Source: Paramoeba atlantica (lineage: Eukaryota > Discosea). Taken from it: a stretch of 64,000 bases of DNA. The position numbers and the translations under genes are program-made. The number at the start of each line of letters is the position of its first letter. Position 1 is the stretch's first letter. Of this stretch, positions 52,360-60,990 are shown piece after piece. The DNA lies in contig CDRNVI010000018.1 of assembly GCA_977017575.1 (NCBI GenBank), positions 1 to 64,000 on the forward strand. The letters are read 5' to 3'. The notes beneath the pieces were generated by a model. That model was given only the letters and a program-made list of their open reading frames with translations, did no database searches and was not told where the DNA came from.

Positions 52360-53957
52360 CACCAGAATTGTTGGAGCAACTTTACTCTGAGGTGCCGTGC
52401 TTGAAGAGGCACTCATTGACTTGCGCGCGAAGATCTTCTAAACTCGCACGCGCTAAGGACTTTAACATAGCGTTGCATGTTAAAAAAGACACACCCATAT
52501 TGAAATTGGACGTAATTAAATCATGGATGAACTTGAATGCGAAACAGCGTTTTGAGGAAGTGTTGAATCAACTTTTTTACGTACCAGATGAGAAACCTGA
52601 AAAGCAGCCGACCGGGGTTAATTCTTTACCTTCCTCTGATATCAAACTGCTATTAGAAGCTGGCATTATCTCGCAAGTAACCTCTGAAGAAGTAATAAAC
52701 CGTCCGACCGCCCAGTTCGTTATACCCTTTACTGTCATAGAACAAGATGAGGAAGGTAAAGAGAGGAGACGATTTATCTCCTGGTCGCGAGCAGATAACA
52801 CTCACCTAAAGGAATATGTGCCGAATGTACCACTGCTTCACCCGAGTAAGTATTTACACCGCGTTGATGACTGTGTGGGGGTCAAGAGGGATTTGAGATG
52901 TGGTTTTTATCAAGTGTCGGTGCCGTTGGAAGCTCGTCGTAAGTTTAGATTCATTTCCAAAGGAGCTACGTACGAAATGAATGTTCTTCCAATGGGGCAT
53001 AGATGTGCCCCAGAAGTTATGCAGACGATTACATCAGCCCTTGCTGGTCTTCCAAGTGTATGCAAGGCTGAATCATCCTTTTCAAGTGCCGCGATGGACG
53101 TGTACATTGACGGGGTTCGGTTTTCTGGAACCCAGGAAGAAGCTCAGAATTATGTGCGCTTTGTTGATGAAAGATGCGCGAAAAGCGGTGGGCAGTTTAA
53201 GGAGGAAGGGTCAGAACCGGCCACCTGTTATGTGTTTAATGGAGTGTGTTACAATCATAAGACACGCAAGGTCAGCCTGGGACCACGTGTTGTCCGAAAA
53301 CTCAAAAACGATAAGTTTTATGAGCTCAGTTTCATTGATTTGGAGGCGGCGGTGGGGCGCCTTTTGTACTCGTCGGCGGTTCTGGGAATTATAATCCCAC
53401 GCTTTCATTTTGCGATCAAGATCGCACAAAGACGTATCAATTTGCTGAACCGGTGTCCTTGGATAGGGAGGAAACCTGTTGATCTCCCACGCAAGACACG
53501 GATCATTTTGGCCCAGTGGCGAGATGAAGTAGTGCGAAACACTCCGATTAAGGCACCCCCTCACCCGGATTTAGTATCACATAAGCATCGACTATATACG
53601 GATGCGTCAAGCAAAGGATGGGGTGGGATACTGTATTTGGATTCAGGGGAAGTTCTTGTGACAGGAAAGCCTTGGGAACCCGGTACAAGATATGAGGTAA
53701 ACAATGCGGAGGCGACTGCAGTGCGTTTAGCTATCCTCGAATTTAGTAAGCATCTCAAGCGCGGAACATGTCTTGATCTTTTCGTTGACAATACTTCGTG
53801 CAAAGAAGCACTCAACCGGAAAATGTCAAAGTCAGACAATATTGCAGAAAATCTTTTGGTAGTTCTGGAGGAAGCGAAGCGTAAAGGGATTTGCATTAAA
53901 GTGAGCTATGTCGCATCTTCTCAAAATCCAGCGGATCCGATTAGTAGGGCATTTTGA
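52356..53957 (+). CDS. DIRS-I reverse transcriptase-RNase H
   Basis: Starts about MTPELLEQLYSEVPCLKRH at the YR end. RT: GVKRDLRCGFYQVSVPLEAR, LPMGHRCAPEVMQTITSAL, MDVYIDGVRFSG (YxDG). Connection: RRINLLNRCPWIGRKPVDLP. RNase H: RLYTDASSKGWGGILYL, NNAEATAVRLA, DLFVDNTSCKEALNRK, SSQNPADPISRAF. Open from the start to the stop at 53,957, the best-preserved B-type RT in the window. Confidence 0.88.
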   Translation: MTPELLEQLYSEVPCLKRHSLTCARRSSKLARAKDFNIALHVKKDTPILKLDVIKSWMNLNAKQRFEEVLNQLFYVPDEKPEKQPTGVNSLPSSDIKLLLEAGIISQVTSEEVINRPTAQFVIPFTVIEQDEEGKERRRFISWSRADNTHLKEYVPNVPLLHPSKYLHRVDDCVGVKRDLRCGFYQVSVPLEARRKFRFISKGATYEMNVLPMGHRCAPEVMQTITSALAGLPSVCKAESSFSSAAMDVYIDGVRFSGTQEEAQNYVRFVDERCAKSGGQFKEEGSEPATCYVFNGVCYNHKTRKVSLGPRVVRKLKNDKFYELSFIDLEAAVGRLLYSSAVLGIIIPRFHFAIKIAQRRINLLNRCPWIGRKPVDLPRKTRIILAQWRDEVVRNTPIKAPPHPDLVSHKHRLYTDASSKGWGGILYLDSGEVLVTGKPWEPGTRYEVNNAEATAVRLAILEFSKHLKRGTCLDLFVDNTSCKEALNRKMSKSDNIAENLLVVLEEAKRKGICIKVSYVASSQNPADPISRAF

Positions 53958-54510
53958 GTGATAAATCACATACTTATTAGTAAATAAATTGGCTAACTCA
54001 CCATACGCATAAATAATTTAGATTCATATTCTAGTAGTTTCATTGAATTTTAGTGGTACTATGGAGGACTGGTCAGCCTTCGAGTGCTCTTTTGTATTAT
54101 GTAATAATAAAAAAAAACTTTTTACATAGAATCATCAAAAAAAAAAAGAAAAACTTATTTATATAGAATCATCAGAAAAAAAGAGGGCGGACGAGTCAGT
54201 CGGTAGCGAGTAAGTGGGTTACTGACACGTGCTCGGGTATGAATTACGCGACGTGACGTGTGCTCGGGTTGGTTGGCTGCGAGCTGAGGGGGTGGGTCTT
54301 CCCGTTCACAAGTTACTTTGATTATGGAATTCCGGAATATTGTTTCAAACTGTGCTGATGTGATGAGACTTGTACGCAATCTTTGAGAAACTGATCTACA
54401 TGTATGACGATTTCACTGAAATTTCGTTATGTTCTATTTCCAGTTATATTTCTTCTTAATATATCTTTTCATATTCTTTGTTAATGTACGTGAAAGCACG
54501 AACTGGATTT
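53958..54510 (+). repeat. DIRS-I right terminal region
   Basis: Non-coding. The A-type signature GGTTGGTTGGCTGCGAGCTG ... CCCGTTCACAAG lies at 54,268-54,313, with the right end at 54,510. A direct repeat TATAGAATCATCA-like (54,126 and 54,160) precedes it. Only one A repeat is evident; a B2 copy was not found. Confidence 0.6.
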
Positions 54511-55719
54511 CGACTATGAATTTGCAGCTAATTCAGGAATATATGAATCCGAGCGCACGGCAGCGTTTCAAAAACGTTCTTCAAGAGCTCTTCTGGGTAC
54601 CTCCTCAACCTGATTCAGAACCTACGAAACAGTCAGAAGTGCAGGAGCAGGACTTACAGGCTTTGCTGCAGGCTGGGGTGATTGAGCGAGTGGACAAGAA
54701 GGGGGAAAAAAGGTTTCCTACAAGACAATTCATAATTCCTTTCTCGGTAGTAGAGAGTGATGATGAGGGCCGGCAGCGCCGCAGATTTATCGCATGGACC
54801 AAATCGGACAATACAAGGCTGAAGGGCTACTCTCCGGAAGTGCCTCTGTGGCATCCATCTAAGTATTTATATAGAGTACACGCCGAAGTCGGACTTAAGC
54901 GAGATCTCCGTTGTGGATTTTATCAGGTTGCCGTTCCGGTTCAAGCGCGACGGAAATTTCGGTTTACGTCAGCGGCAGGGGAATTGTTCCAAATGAAAGT
55001 TATGCCGATGGGGCATCGCTGCACCCCAGAAATTATGAACACCGTCACTGCAGTTTTGGCAGGTGACTCTCGCGTATGTTCGGCGACGAGATCGTATGGT
55101 GTAGGAGAATGTTACGTCTACGTGGATGGCATCCGCTTTGTGGGCACGGATGCTGAGGCGAATAAATTCGCTAGCTTTGTGGATACCCGATGCCGGGTCG
55201 TCGGAGGGGCTTTCAAGGATGTGGGCAAACCTCCGCAGAAGCAATACGTCTTCAACGGCGTGCGCTATGATCACGGGATGCATCGGGTAGCTTTGGGTCC
55301 GAAGGTAGTGTCGAAGCTCGCAACCGATCAATTTCATCACCCGACTTTTATAGATCTGGAGGCGACGGTGGGGTGTCTCATATACTGTTCTTCAGTAGTC
55401 GGAATTGTGATCCCTAAATATCATTTCGCTCTAAAGATTGTGCAACGACGCATCAACCTTCTTAATCGGTGCCCGTGGATCGGATACAAGGAGGTCAGCT
55501 TACCTATCAAGACGCGTGCCATGCTGGCAGAATGGCGCAACGAGATTCTGAACAACGTTCCCATAGTTCCATCACCTCATCCTGACATGGCGCCGCATCA
55601 GCATCGTCTTTATACGGATGCCTCAGCAAAGGGCTGGGGTGCTATTTTGTATCTTGATCAAGGCGAGGTCTTGATTGCCGGAGGTCCGTGGGAAAGAGGC
55701 ACTGAGTACGAGGTTAATC
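54511..55719 (+). pseudogene. DIRS-G reverse transcriptase and RNase H start
   Basis: Resumes MNLQLIQEYMNPSARQRF. RT: GLKRDLRCGFYQVAVPVQAR, MPMGHRCTPEIMNTVTAVL, CYVYVDGIRFVG (YxDG). RNase H opens HRLYTDASAKGWGAILYL and is interrupted by a LINE at 55,720. Confidence 0.82.
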
Positions 55720-57141
55720 TGTACCTTGTTGACTTTATATTCTCTACGTTGACCTATCCAAGGCATATGACAGCGTACCACGAGAGGCACTGTGGGAAGT
55801 TTTGAAAAAAATGGGAATCACGGGAACGCTAGTAGATATGATAAAAGCAATGTACGAAAATATCATGACAAGAGTAAAGCTTTTTGACGGAACGGAGAGT
55901 TGCCCCTTCGAAATACTAAGTGGACTAAAGCAAGGGTGCGCTCTAAGCTGTATGCTATTCAACGCGGTCATAGATTCGATACTTAGGATAACAATGAACG
56001 ACAAGTGCCCTGGGGTATCAATGGCTTGGCGCATTCCAAAAGGCAGAAAGCACAGAGGAGACACAGTAGAAGGTGTAGAAACCATTGGTACCTGTTTATA
56101 CGCTGACGACATTGCGCAATGGTGCGAAGAACCACAAGAACTTCAACTAGCTGCTAGTGTCCTAGCAGAAACTCTTGATAACTGGGGCATGCGTATCAAC
56201 GCGCTTTTTTCAGCCAAACGGGACGGCATGTCTTCATGCCCCAGACATTTACATCAAGGGATATAAAATTGAGCATGTAAAACAATTTAAACATTTAGGA
56301 TCAGTAATAGACGAAAACACGAAGATGGATGCCGAAATAACCCATCGAATACAAACTGCCCAAGCTAAAATGAGACACTTAATCCCTATTTGGAAAAATC
56401 ATTCATTGTCTCGGAAACAAAAATCGAGACTTTTTGAAGCCTGCATAGTCCCCAGGCTCACATATGGATGCGCAACGTGGGCACTACAAATACAACAATT
56501 TCGAACCTTGAATAGGGCATACATGCGGATGATCAGGCATGCGCTTGGCATCCCATGGAAAAAGTGGAAGACAGAACAAAATGAGGGGCCCACAAATATA
56601 CGCACACTTTCTTATGAAGAAATACTGACAATATCAGGACTAGACGCTATACAAATAAAAATTGATTCCAGAGTATTACAATTAGCTGGTCATGTGGCCC
56701 GCATGGAGCCTGACAGAATGCCGATCAAGACACTTTTCGACCAAAAAAGAAACGGCAATAAATGTGCATACGGAAAAATGTTGCGCCAATCCTTATTAAG
56801 AGTTGGGATAAATGAAGCAGAATGGAAAAGGACAGCACAAGACAAAGCAAAGTGGAACCAACGAATCACAGAGTACAAAGATGACAGCAAACTGAAAAAG
56901 AGGCCGAAGAAATTATACAGAAACAATAAAGGCTAATCATAAAAAAGAATATACTGCATTCTACTGCGCGGTTGAAAATATTTAATTATTGGATTCCTTC
57001 ACGGGAAAACTTCTCCTCTCCAAGTGGAGCGCCAGTCACAGCTTGCTGTGGCTGACTTCGACCGATTTATCGGACCTCCCCACTTGGAGAGTCGAGGGGT
57101 CATAACTCTTCGGAGTCAAACGGCCCAGCCCAACAACAACA
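55720..57141 (+). mobile_element. LINE-3: 5'-truncated, SL-tagged, (CAA)n-tailed
   Basis: 1,422 bp between 12-bp duplications ACGAGGTTAATC (55,708-55,719 and 57,142-57,153). Begins with TCTGTACCTTGTTG (SL 3' end, 55,718-55,731), joined to mid-RT coding sequence. Its 3' end is structured: a 12-bp inverted repeat CTCTCCAAGTGG / CCACTTGGAGAG (57,016 and 57,080), CCGATTTATCGG, then TCTTCGGAGTCAAACGGCCC and (CAA)n. Confidence 0.88.
55741..56936 (+). pseudogene. LINE-3 reverse transcriptase, C-terminal half
   Basis: From motif A (YVDLSKAYDSVPREALWEVL, read across 55,738-55,800), then SGLKQGCALSCMLFNAVID and CLYADDIAQWCEE (intact YADD), EHVKQFKHLGSVIDENTKMD, and KIDSRVLQLAGHVARMEPDR (the GH-x-x-RM motif after LINE RTs); stop at 56,936. 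The reading changes frame near 55,800 and again near 56,210-56,250. The RT/GHVARM layout resembles APE-type LINEs (RTE/Jockey-like); the endonuclease part is lost by truncation. Confidence 0.8.
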
Positions 57142-57400
57142 ACGAGGTTAATCATGCGAAGGCAAAAGCAGTCCGCTTCGCGCTTGAAAAATTTGCGGAA
57201 CATTTTCCACGAGGAACCTGCCTGGGTCTATTCGTGGACAATACGTCCTGTGAGGCAGCGGTTAACCGACGTATGACCTCTTCGACAAATATTGCTCATG
57301 AATTAACAAGTTCTTACACATTGCAAATCTCTGGGAATATGTGTACAAGCGCGATATATTCGCTCAGAAGATAACCCCGCTGATCCGATCAGCCGAATGG
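57142..57400 (+). pseudogene. DIRS-G RNase H end
   Basis: Right of LINE-3: EVNHAKAKAVRFALEKFAEH (Glu) and LGLFVDNTSCEAAVNRR (Asp), then the ADPIS-type end before 57,400. Broken about twice. Confidence 0.7.
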
Positions 57401-57549
57401 AAATGTGAGTTAAGATTCGGATTACGCATTTATGGAAGTGCAACAATAATAACTTAAATTGAAAAATAAAACAGTGCATACGTTTTTCGTCCGTAAGAGG
57501 AATTGGCCCTTCTTCTGTACGGTTATTTGATTCTGTTAGCAATACTACA

Positions 57550-57621
57550 TATTGGATACTAGTGTTTGGGTGCAGTGACGTGTGCTTGGGTTCGGTTGGC
57601 GGCGGATCCGGACGGAAAACC
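57550..57621 (+). repeat. DIRS-G right terminal piece
   Basis: GTGACGTGTGCTTGGGTTCG and GAAAACCCGTTTTCAAC carry the A-type terminal signature. Cut by LINE sequence at about 57,622. The stretch 57,401-57,549 holds nothing recognisable. Confidence 0.5.
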
Positions 57622-57744
57622 CGTTTTCAACACGTCAAGGAAGCGTTTCAACTCGAAATAGAAAAGTTGTCCGCTTATACGGTTGTGTCACAGCTCCGGG
57701 AATACATTCCTGGAGTGCAATGGGTGGGCGGCCTCCGCCGTTGA
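57622..57744 (+). pseudogene. LINE C-terminal end fragment
   Basis: FQLEIEKLSAYTVVSQLREY then IPGVQWVGGLRR and a stop: the same terminus as the endonuclease-type LINE at 22,315 (IPAVQWVGGLRC). Confidence 0.75.
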
Positions 57745-58231
57745 AAAGACAGCGAAGAACCCAAACTTTCAAATTCCCGCAATCCTAGCAAAATTTAACA
57801 CTCTATCAACAATTTCCGCATTCCTAGCAAAATTTAACACTCTAACAACAACGACAACAACAAGAACAACAACAAGAACAAAAACAGCAGCAATATCAAC
57901 AACAGCAATAGCGAAACAATAGCAAAATCCATAACGACGAAGACGACGACGACGACGACAACAACAACAAAAGCAACAGCAACAACAACAGCCTACCTTA
58001 TCAAATTCTATTAACTATCCAAGAATGCTCTCAAAAAAAAATACGATGATGAACAATTCTGAAACGTAAGTAGAAAAAATAGCCTACCAAGAATATAAAG
58101 AATGAATAATGAAATTACAACACAAGGTATTAAACAAAAAAAAAAAATTAAAAAAGCTGGCTTGCCGTGTGAACGTGAACCTCGTCAGTTCAGTTACTAT
58201 GAGTGTCAATGTTGGCATCTAAAAAAAAAAG
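57745..58231 (+). repeat. CAA/ACG-rich repeat and non-coding flank
   Basis: Two copies of AGCAAAATTTAACACTCTA (57,787 and 57,825), then the CAA/GAC repeat shared with 28,377-28,545 (to about 58,014). The rest to 58,231 is AT-rich without features. Confidence 0.7.
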
Positions 58232-58756
58232 CGAAAAGTATCTGCGCGACGTGGGGGATACGGTCGTGCCACTTATCCTAGTGCAAATTTCGGAAGAGGA
58301 CGTGGTATGACTCGAGGTCGTGGGCTCAGGCCATATGAACCTTATCGCCCAAATTACACCTCGGACAATAACAGAAAGACCCAGTACTCACCCACATCGG
58401 ATTTCTCCGCGGGGGGCGCTGGCCGACGAATGTGACTCCCAGTAGTCCACCCCCTCCAAAGCCAGTTAAAAACAAAACATATAAAAGTTCAAAATCAGTC
58501 TCTATACAAACTTCCTTTGCCAGTGAAAATAGCATTATCATGCCAGAAAAGCAGAATTCAAAGTCAGCAACAGATACTAAAAGCAAAAATTTCAGTACAA
58601 AATTGCAAGTCAGTAAAAATAAAAACAAAAATTTCACTTCAAACTCGGAAACAATACAAAAGCAAGTCAAAGACGAACACCATAGCGAAAAATGCCGGAA
58701 ACCTCGCTCCAAAGCAGAAGATCAAGAAGCCAAACGTTCGCCCAAACGTTCGTTGT
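58232..58756 (+). pseudogene. DIRS-J Gag end and YR start
   Basis: RG-rich Gag tail (GRATYPSANFGRGRGMTRGRG, partly; ends AGGAGRRM) of the DIRS-C/F lineage, then a Lys/Ser-rich YR N-terminus (MTPSSPPPPKPVKNKTYKSS) that overlaps it by a few bases. Cut at 58,757 where an SL-tagged Gag begins. Confidence 0.55.
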
Positions 58757-58758
58757 TG

Positions 58759-58774
58759 TTTCTGTACCTTGTTG
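58759..58774 (+). repeat. Spliced-leader relic before a Gag
   Basis: TTTCTGTACCTTGTTG followed by a 27-base 5' UTR and the ATG at 58,802. Confidence 0.88.
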
Positions 58775-58801
58775 TCTTTTTGTTACAATATTTTACAATT
58801 G

Positions 58802-59185
58802 ATGGGCGTGTTCACGCGCGCCAAGGCTAAAGAAACGGGTGTAGCACCTGTCATTTTGCCTCTTCCGGATTCCAAGCGCAAGAAGAAACCATCGACGGCC
58901 TCCGCTGCGCCCCCCGCTGCGCCCCCCGCTGCGCCCTCCGCTGCGCCCCCCGCTGCGCCCCCCGCTGCGCCCCCCGCTGCGCCCCCCGCTGCGCCCCCCG
59001 CTGCGCCCCCCGCTGCGTCTCCTGTTGCTCCTCCCGCTGCTTCTCCCGCTGCTCCTCCCGCTGCTACTCCAGCTGCTCTTCCAGCTGCATCTCCCGCTGA
59101 TGCAGTATCGTCTCCGATAGAAGATGCTTCTACGCGTAAAAGCCAAGTGAGCTTGTACGTAGGTGGGTTCTATTTTATGGTGTAA
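58802..59185 (+). pseudogene. DIRS-K Gag N-terminus with AAPP repeats (SL-tagged)
   Basis: MGVFTRAKAKETGVAPVIL start resembles the MVSTRARTRDEEAP start of DIRS-F. Residues about 35-80 are AAPP tetrapeptide repeats encoded by a 12-bp tandem (GCGCCCCCCGCT, 58,906-59,020) that decays to related units. Ends at 59,185 without the later Gag blocks. Assigned to Gag by its start and by the preceding SL. Confidence 0.55.
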
Positions 59186-59251
59186 ATTACAGACCCTTTA
59201 ACTGATATTCAAATATCAGTGTCTTGTTTGTTGTTTTTGTTTTCATCTCCG

Positions 59252-59848
59252 ATGCCGGCCCCACGGCCTAGCATGCATACAATTTCTCGAAGAGCGCAAG
59301 CGAGGGTTCTGAAAACGCCTACAGCTACGATTCAGAAACCACTTTTTTCGCCACCGCAGTCAGAACAGCGCAACTGCCAGACGTCACGATCTCCGCCGTC
59401 ACCATCTCCTCTACCACAATCTCCGCCACCTCTTCCGACACCTCTGCCGCCACCCTCGCGGTCGAATCATGAAATAAAAATCAAAAGTTCCAATCTATCG
59501 GCTGACCTGTTCAAACGCTTGATGGAAAATACAAAACATTTTGTTCCATCGAAGATGGCGCAACGTTTGGCACCACCATCGCCGCAACCTACAGCACTAC
59601 CGCAACGGTCATCGCCACAGCTTTCACCATCAGTCGTCGTTCAGCAAAGTTACAACCCATACAGAATTCCCATTTTTGACAGCGACTTCGAAAACCCTGA
59701 GGAGTTCCCTCTCTCCTTGGAGGGAATAACGAATGCCCAACTCGCGGCCCCTTTCCCAGTTTGCGAAATCAAACGTGCGCGTGTGTTGAAGTCTGCTGCC
59801 TCATATGCTGAAGAAAATTCCCGGTCGCCTATCTTATCCAAGATATTT
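59252..59848 (+). CDS. Proline/serine-rich protein of unknown function, partial
   Basis: ATG at 59,252 after a pyrimidine-rich stretch (TTGTTGTTTTTGTTTTC). About 199 codons: low-complexity Pro-rich region (residues 55-85, LPQSPPPLPTPLPPPS), then SADLFKRLMENTKHFVPSKM and IPIFDSDFENPEEFPLSLEG. I recognise no domain. At about 59,848 the reading meets GT...TTTTCTTTTTGCAG and then runs into antisense LINE. Surroundings suggest the N-terminal ORF of a retroelement rather than a host gene. Confidence 0.4.
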
Positions 59849-60009
59849 GTATATATGATTGTTCCGTGCTGTCTTTTCTTTTTGCAGCAAGAAGGAAACT
59901 TCCTGTCGCTTCAGTTAATAACACACCCAGGTTTACATATGAGATTAGATCAAAAAGGGGTTAATATTTCCACTTTTTCATTTATTAACTACGTTCGAAA
60001 AAGAACTTC

Positions 60010-60235
60010 TTCAAAAGGCAGACTCTTCGTCGCTGCGAGGGTCAATGAATCTCCGAAGCTGAGAAAGCGCGATCGACCCGTTCAACTCTTGCAAGCGCAA
60101 GGCGAGATCATGTATTACGAACTCTCGTGATAAGCCGCACACATCAGCAAGCGAGTTAAGGAGAATCTTAGTGCCGCTATGAAGCGCTCCTCCAGAAAGC
60201 ATGGGGATGCATTTAAATTGCTCAAACGGTATCAA
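60010..60235 (-). pseudogene. LINE C-terminal fragment
   Basis: MIPFEQFKCIPMLSGGALHS ... LRLQELNGSIALSQLRRF, the end of the endonuclease-type LINE protein, closest to 19,857-20,081. Confidence 0.75.
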
Positions 60236-60424
60236 ACCTGTTTTGACGTTCCCTCCGATTCAAAATACGGAGAGCATAAACTACCACGATCCTGGAGACC
60301 GAGCTACCGAAGAGAAGCAAAACTAGAGATGAAACTGCAGAAACACAGGTACCAAGTCCAGAAAAAGGTGTTCTTTATAAAAAAGGTGTTCTTTATAAAA
60401 AAGGTGTTCTTTATAAATTTATAA
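60179..60424 (+). other. Short retroposon piece with 18-bp tail repeats
   Basis: A plus-strand stretch ending in three copies of an 18-bp unit (GGTGTTCTTTATAAAAAA at 60,367, 60,385 and 60,403). The 81-codon frame through it is Lys/Arg-rich but its first part is antisense to LINE coding sequence; I do not call it a gene. Confidence 0.5.
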
Positions 60425-60429
60425 CATTT

Positions 60430-60692
60430 ATTTATAATATTTGGATAAAATGAGCTTACTTGTTTGCTACAAAATAATTTCTTCGTGTTCGCGCGTAGAC
60501 AAAGAACAGTGACAAAGAACACTACATAAGAAAAAGGTCTGCTTCAAAGTAAACTTCGTAGCCTGACATCTTCATCTTCTTTTCTTCGTCTGACGCAATC
60601 GTCTCAAAAGGTGAGTTCACTTTCTTTTCTGTCCCGTGATATGTATTTTCTAAGTTGTGAGTACGCCACTGCACCATTCAGCTCCTGTAACT
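60430..60692 (-). repeat. LINE 3' end, copy 1
   Basis: Repeats 62,905-63,105: AACAGTGACAAAGAACACTA and GTGAGTACGCCACTGCACCA are shared. On the minus strand it encodes LQELNGAVAYSQL and then 3' UTR. Interrupted at 60,693 by the retroposon end that follows. Confidence 0.75.
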
Positions 60693-60694
60693 CG

Positions 60695-60882
60695 GGTAAG
60701 CAAGTCTCGCACTACCCTGTAATGGGGTGTCTCCCCTGAGGTGCGTGGGTGGAAACACCCATTCATCTTGCCACTGGAAGGTGGCCAGCTCACTCGACCA
60801 AGAAAAGCCTGCCGGTTGGACACCGGGTGGCGGTCGAGGCGGTTGAGGCAAAGATTTTCTCCATGTACGAAAAAAAAAAAAA
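60695..60882 (+). mobile_element. Short poly(A) retroposon, relative of 18,700-18,879
   Basis: About 175 bp near-identical to the 3' part of the 18,166-18,879 insertion, ending in a 13-base A-run. Probably a 5'-truncated copy. Confidence 0.75.
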
Positions 60883-60990
60883 TGTCATAGTATTCGTGCG
60901 GCGTCATACGAAACTTCTCGTTACCTAGCTCTAGAGCGCAAAAACTCAATTTCTGCTCGAGCGGGCAATGTGAGTAACGTATCCGCTATC

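Larger units (their letters stand above)
49831..54510 (+). mobile_element. DIRS-I nested in the DIRS-G RT gene
   Basis: 4.7-kb element with Gag, YR and RT-RNase H, closest to DIRS-B. CGACTAT is present at both junctions (49,824-49,830 and 54,511-54,517). The right end finishes AACTGGATTTC, like DIRS-B's A2. Its Gag is interrupted by a solo terminal repeat (50,023-50,445). Otherwise nearly whole, with about one or two breaks. Confidence 0.82.
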
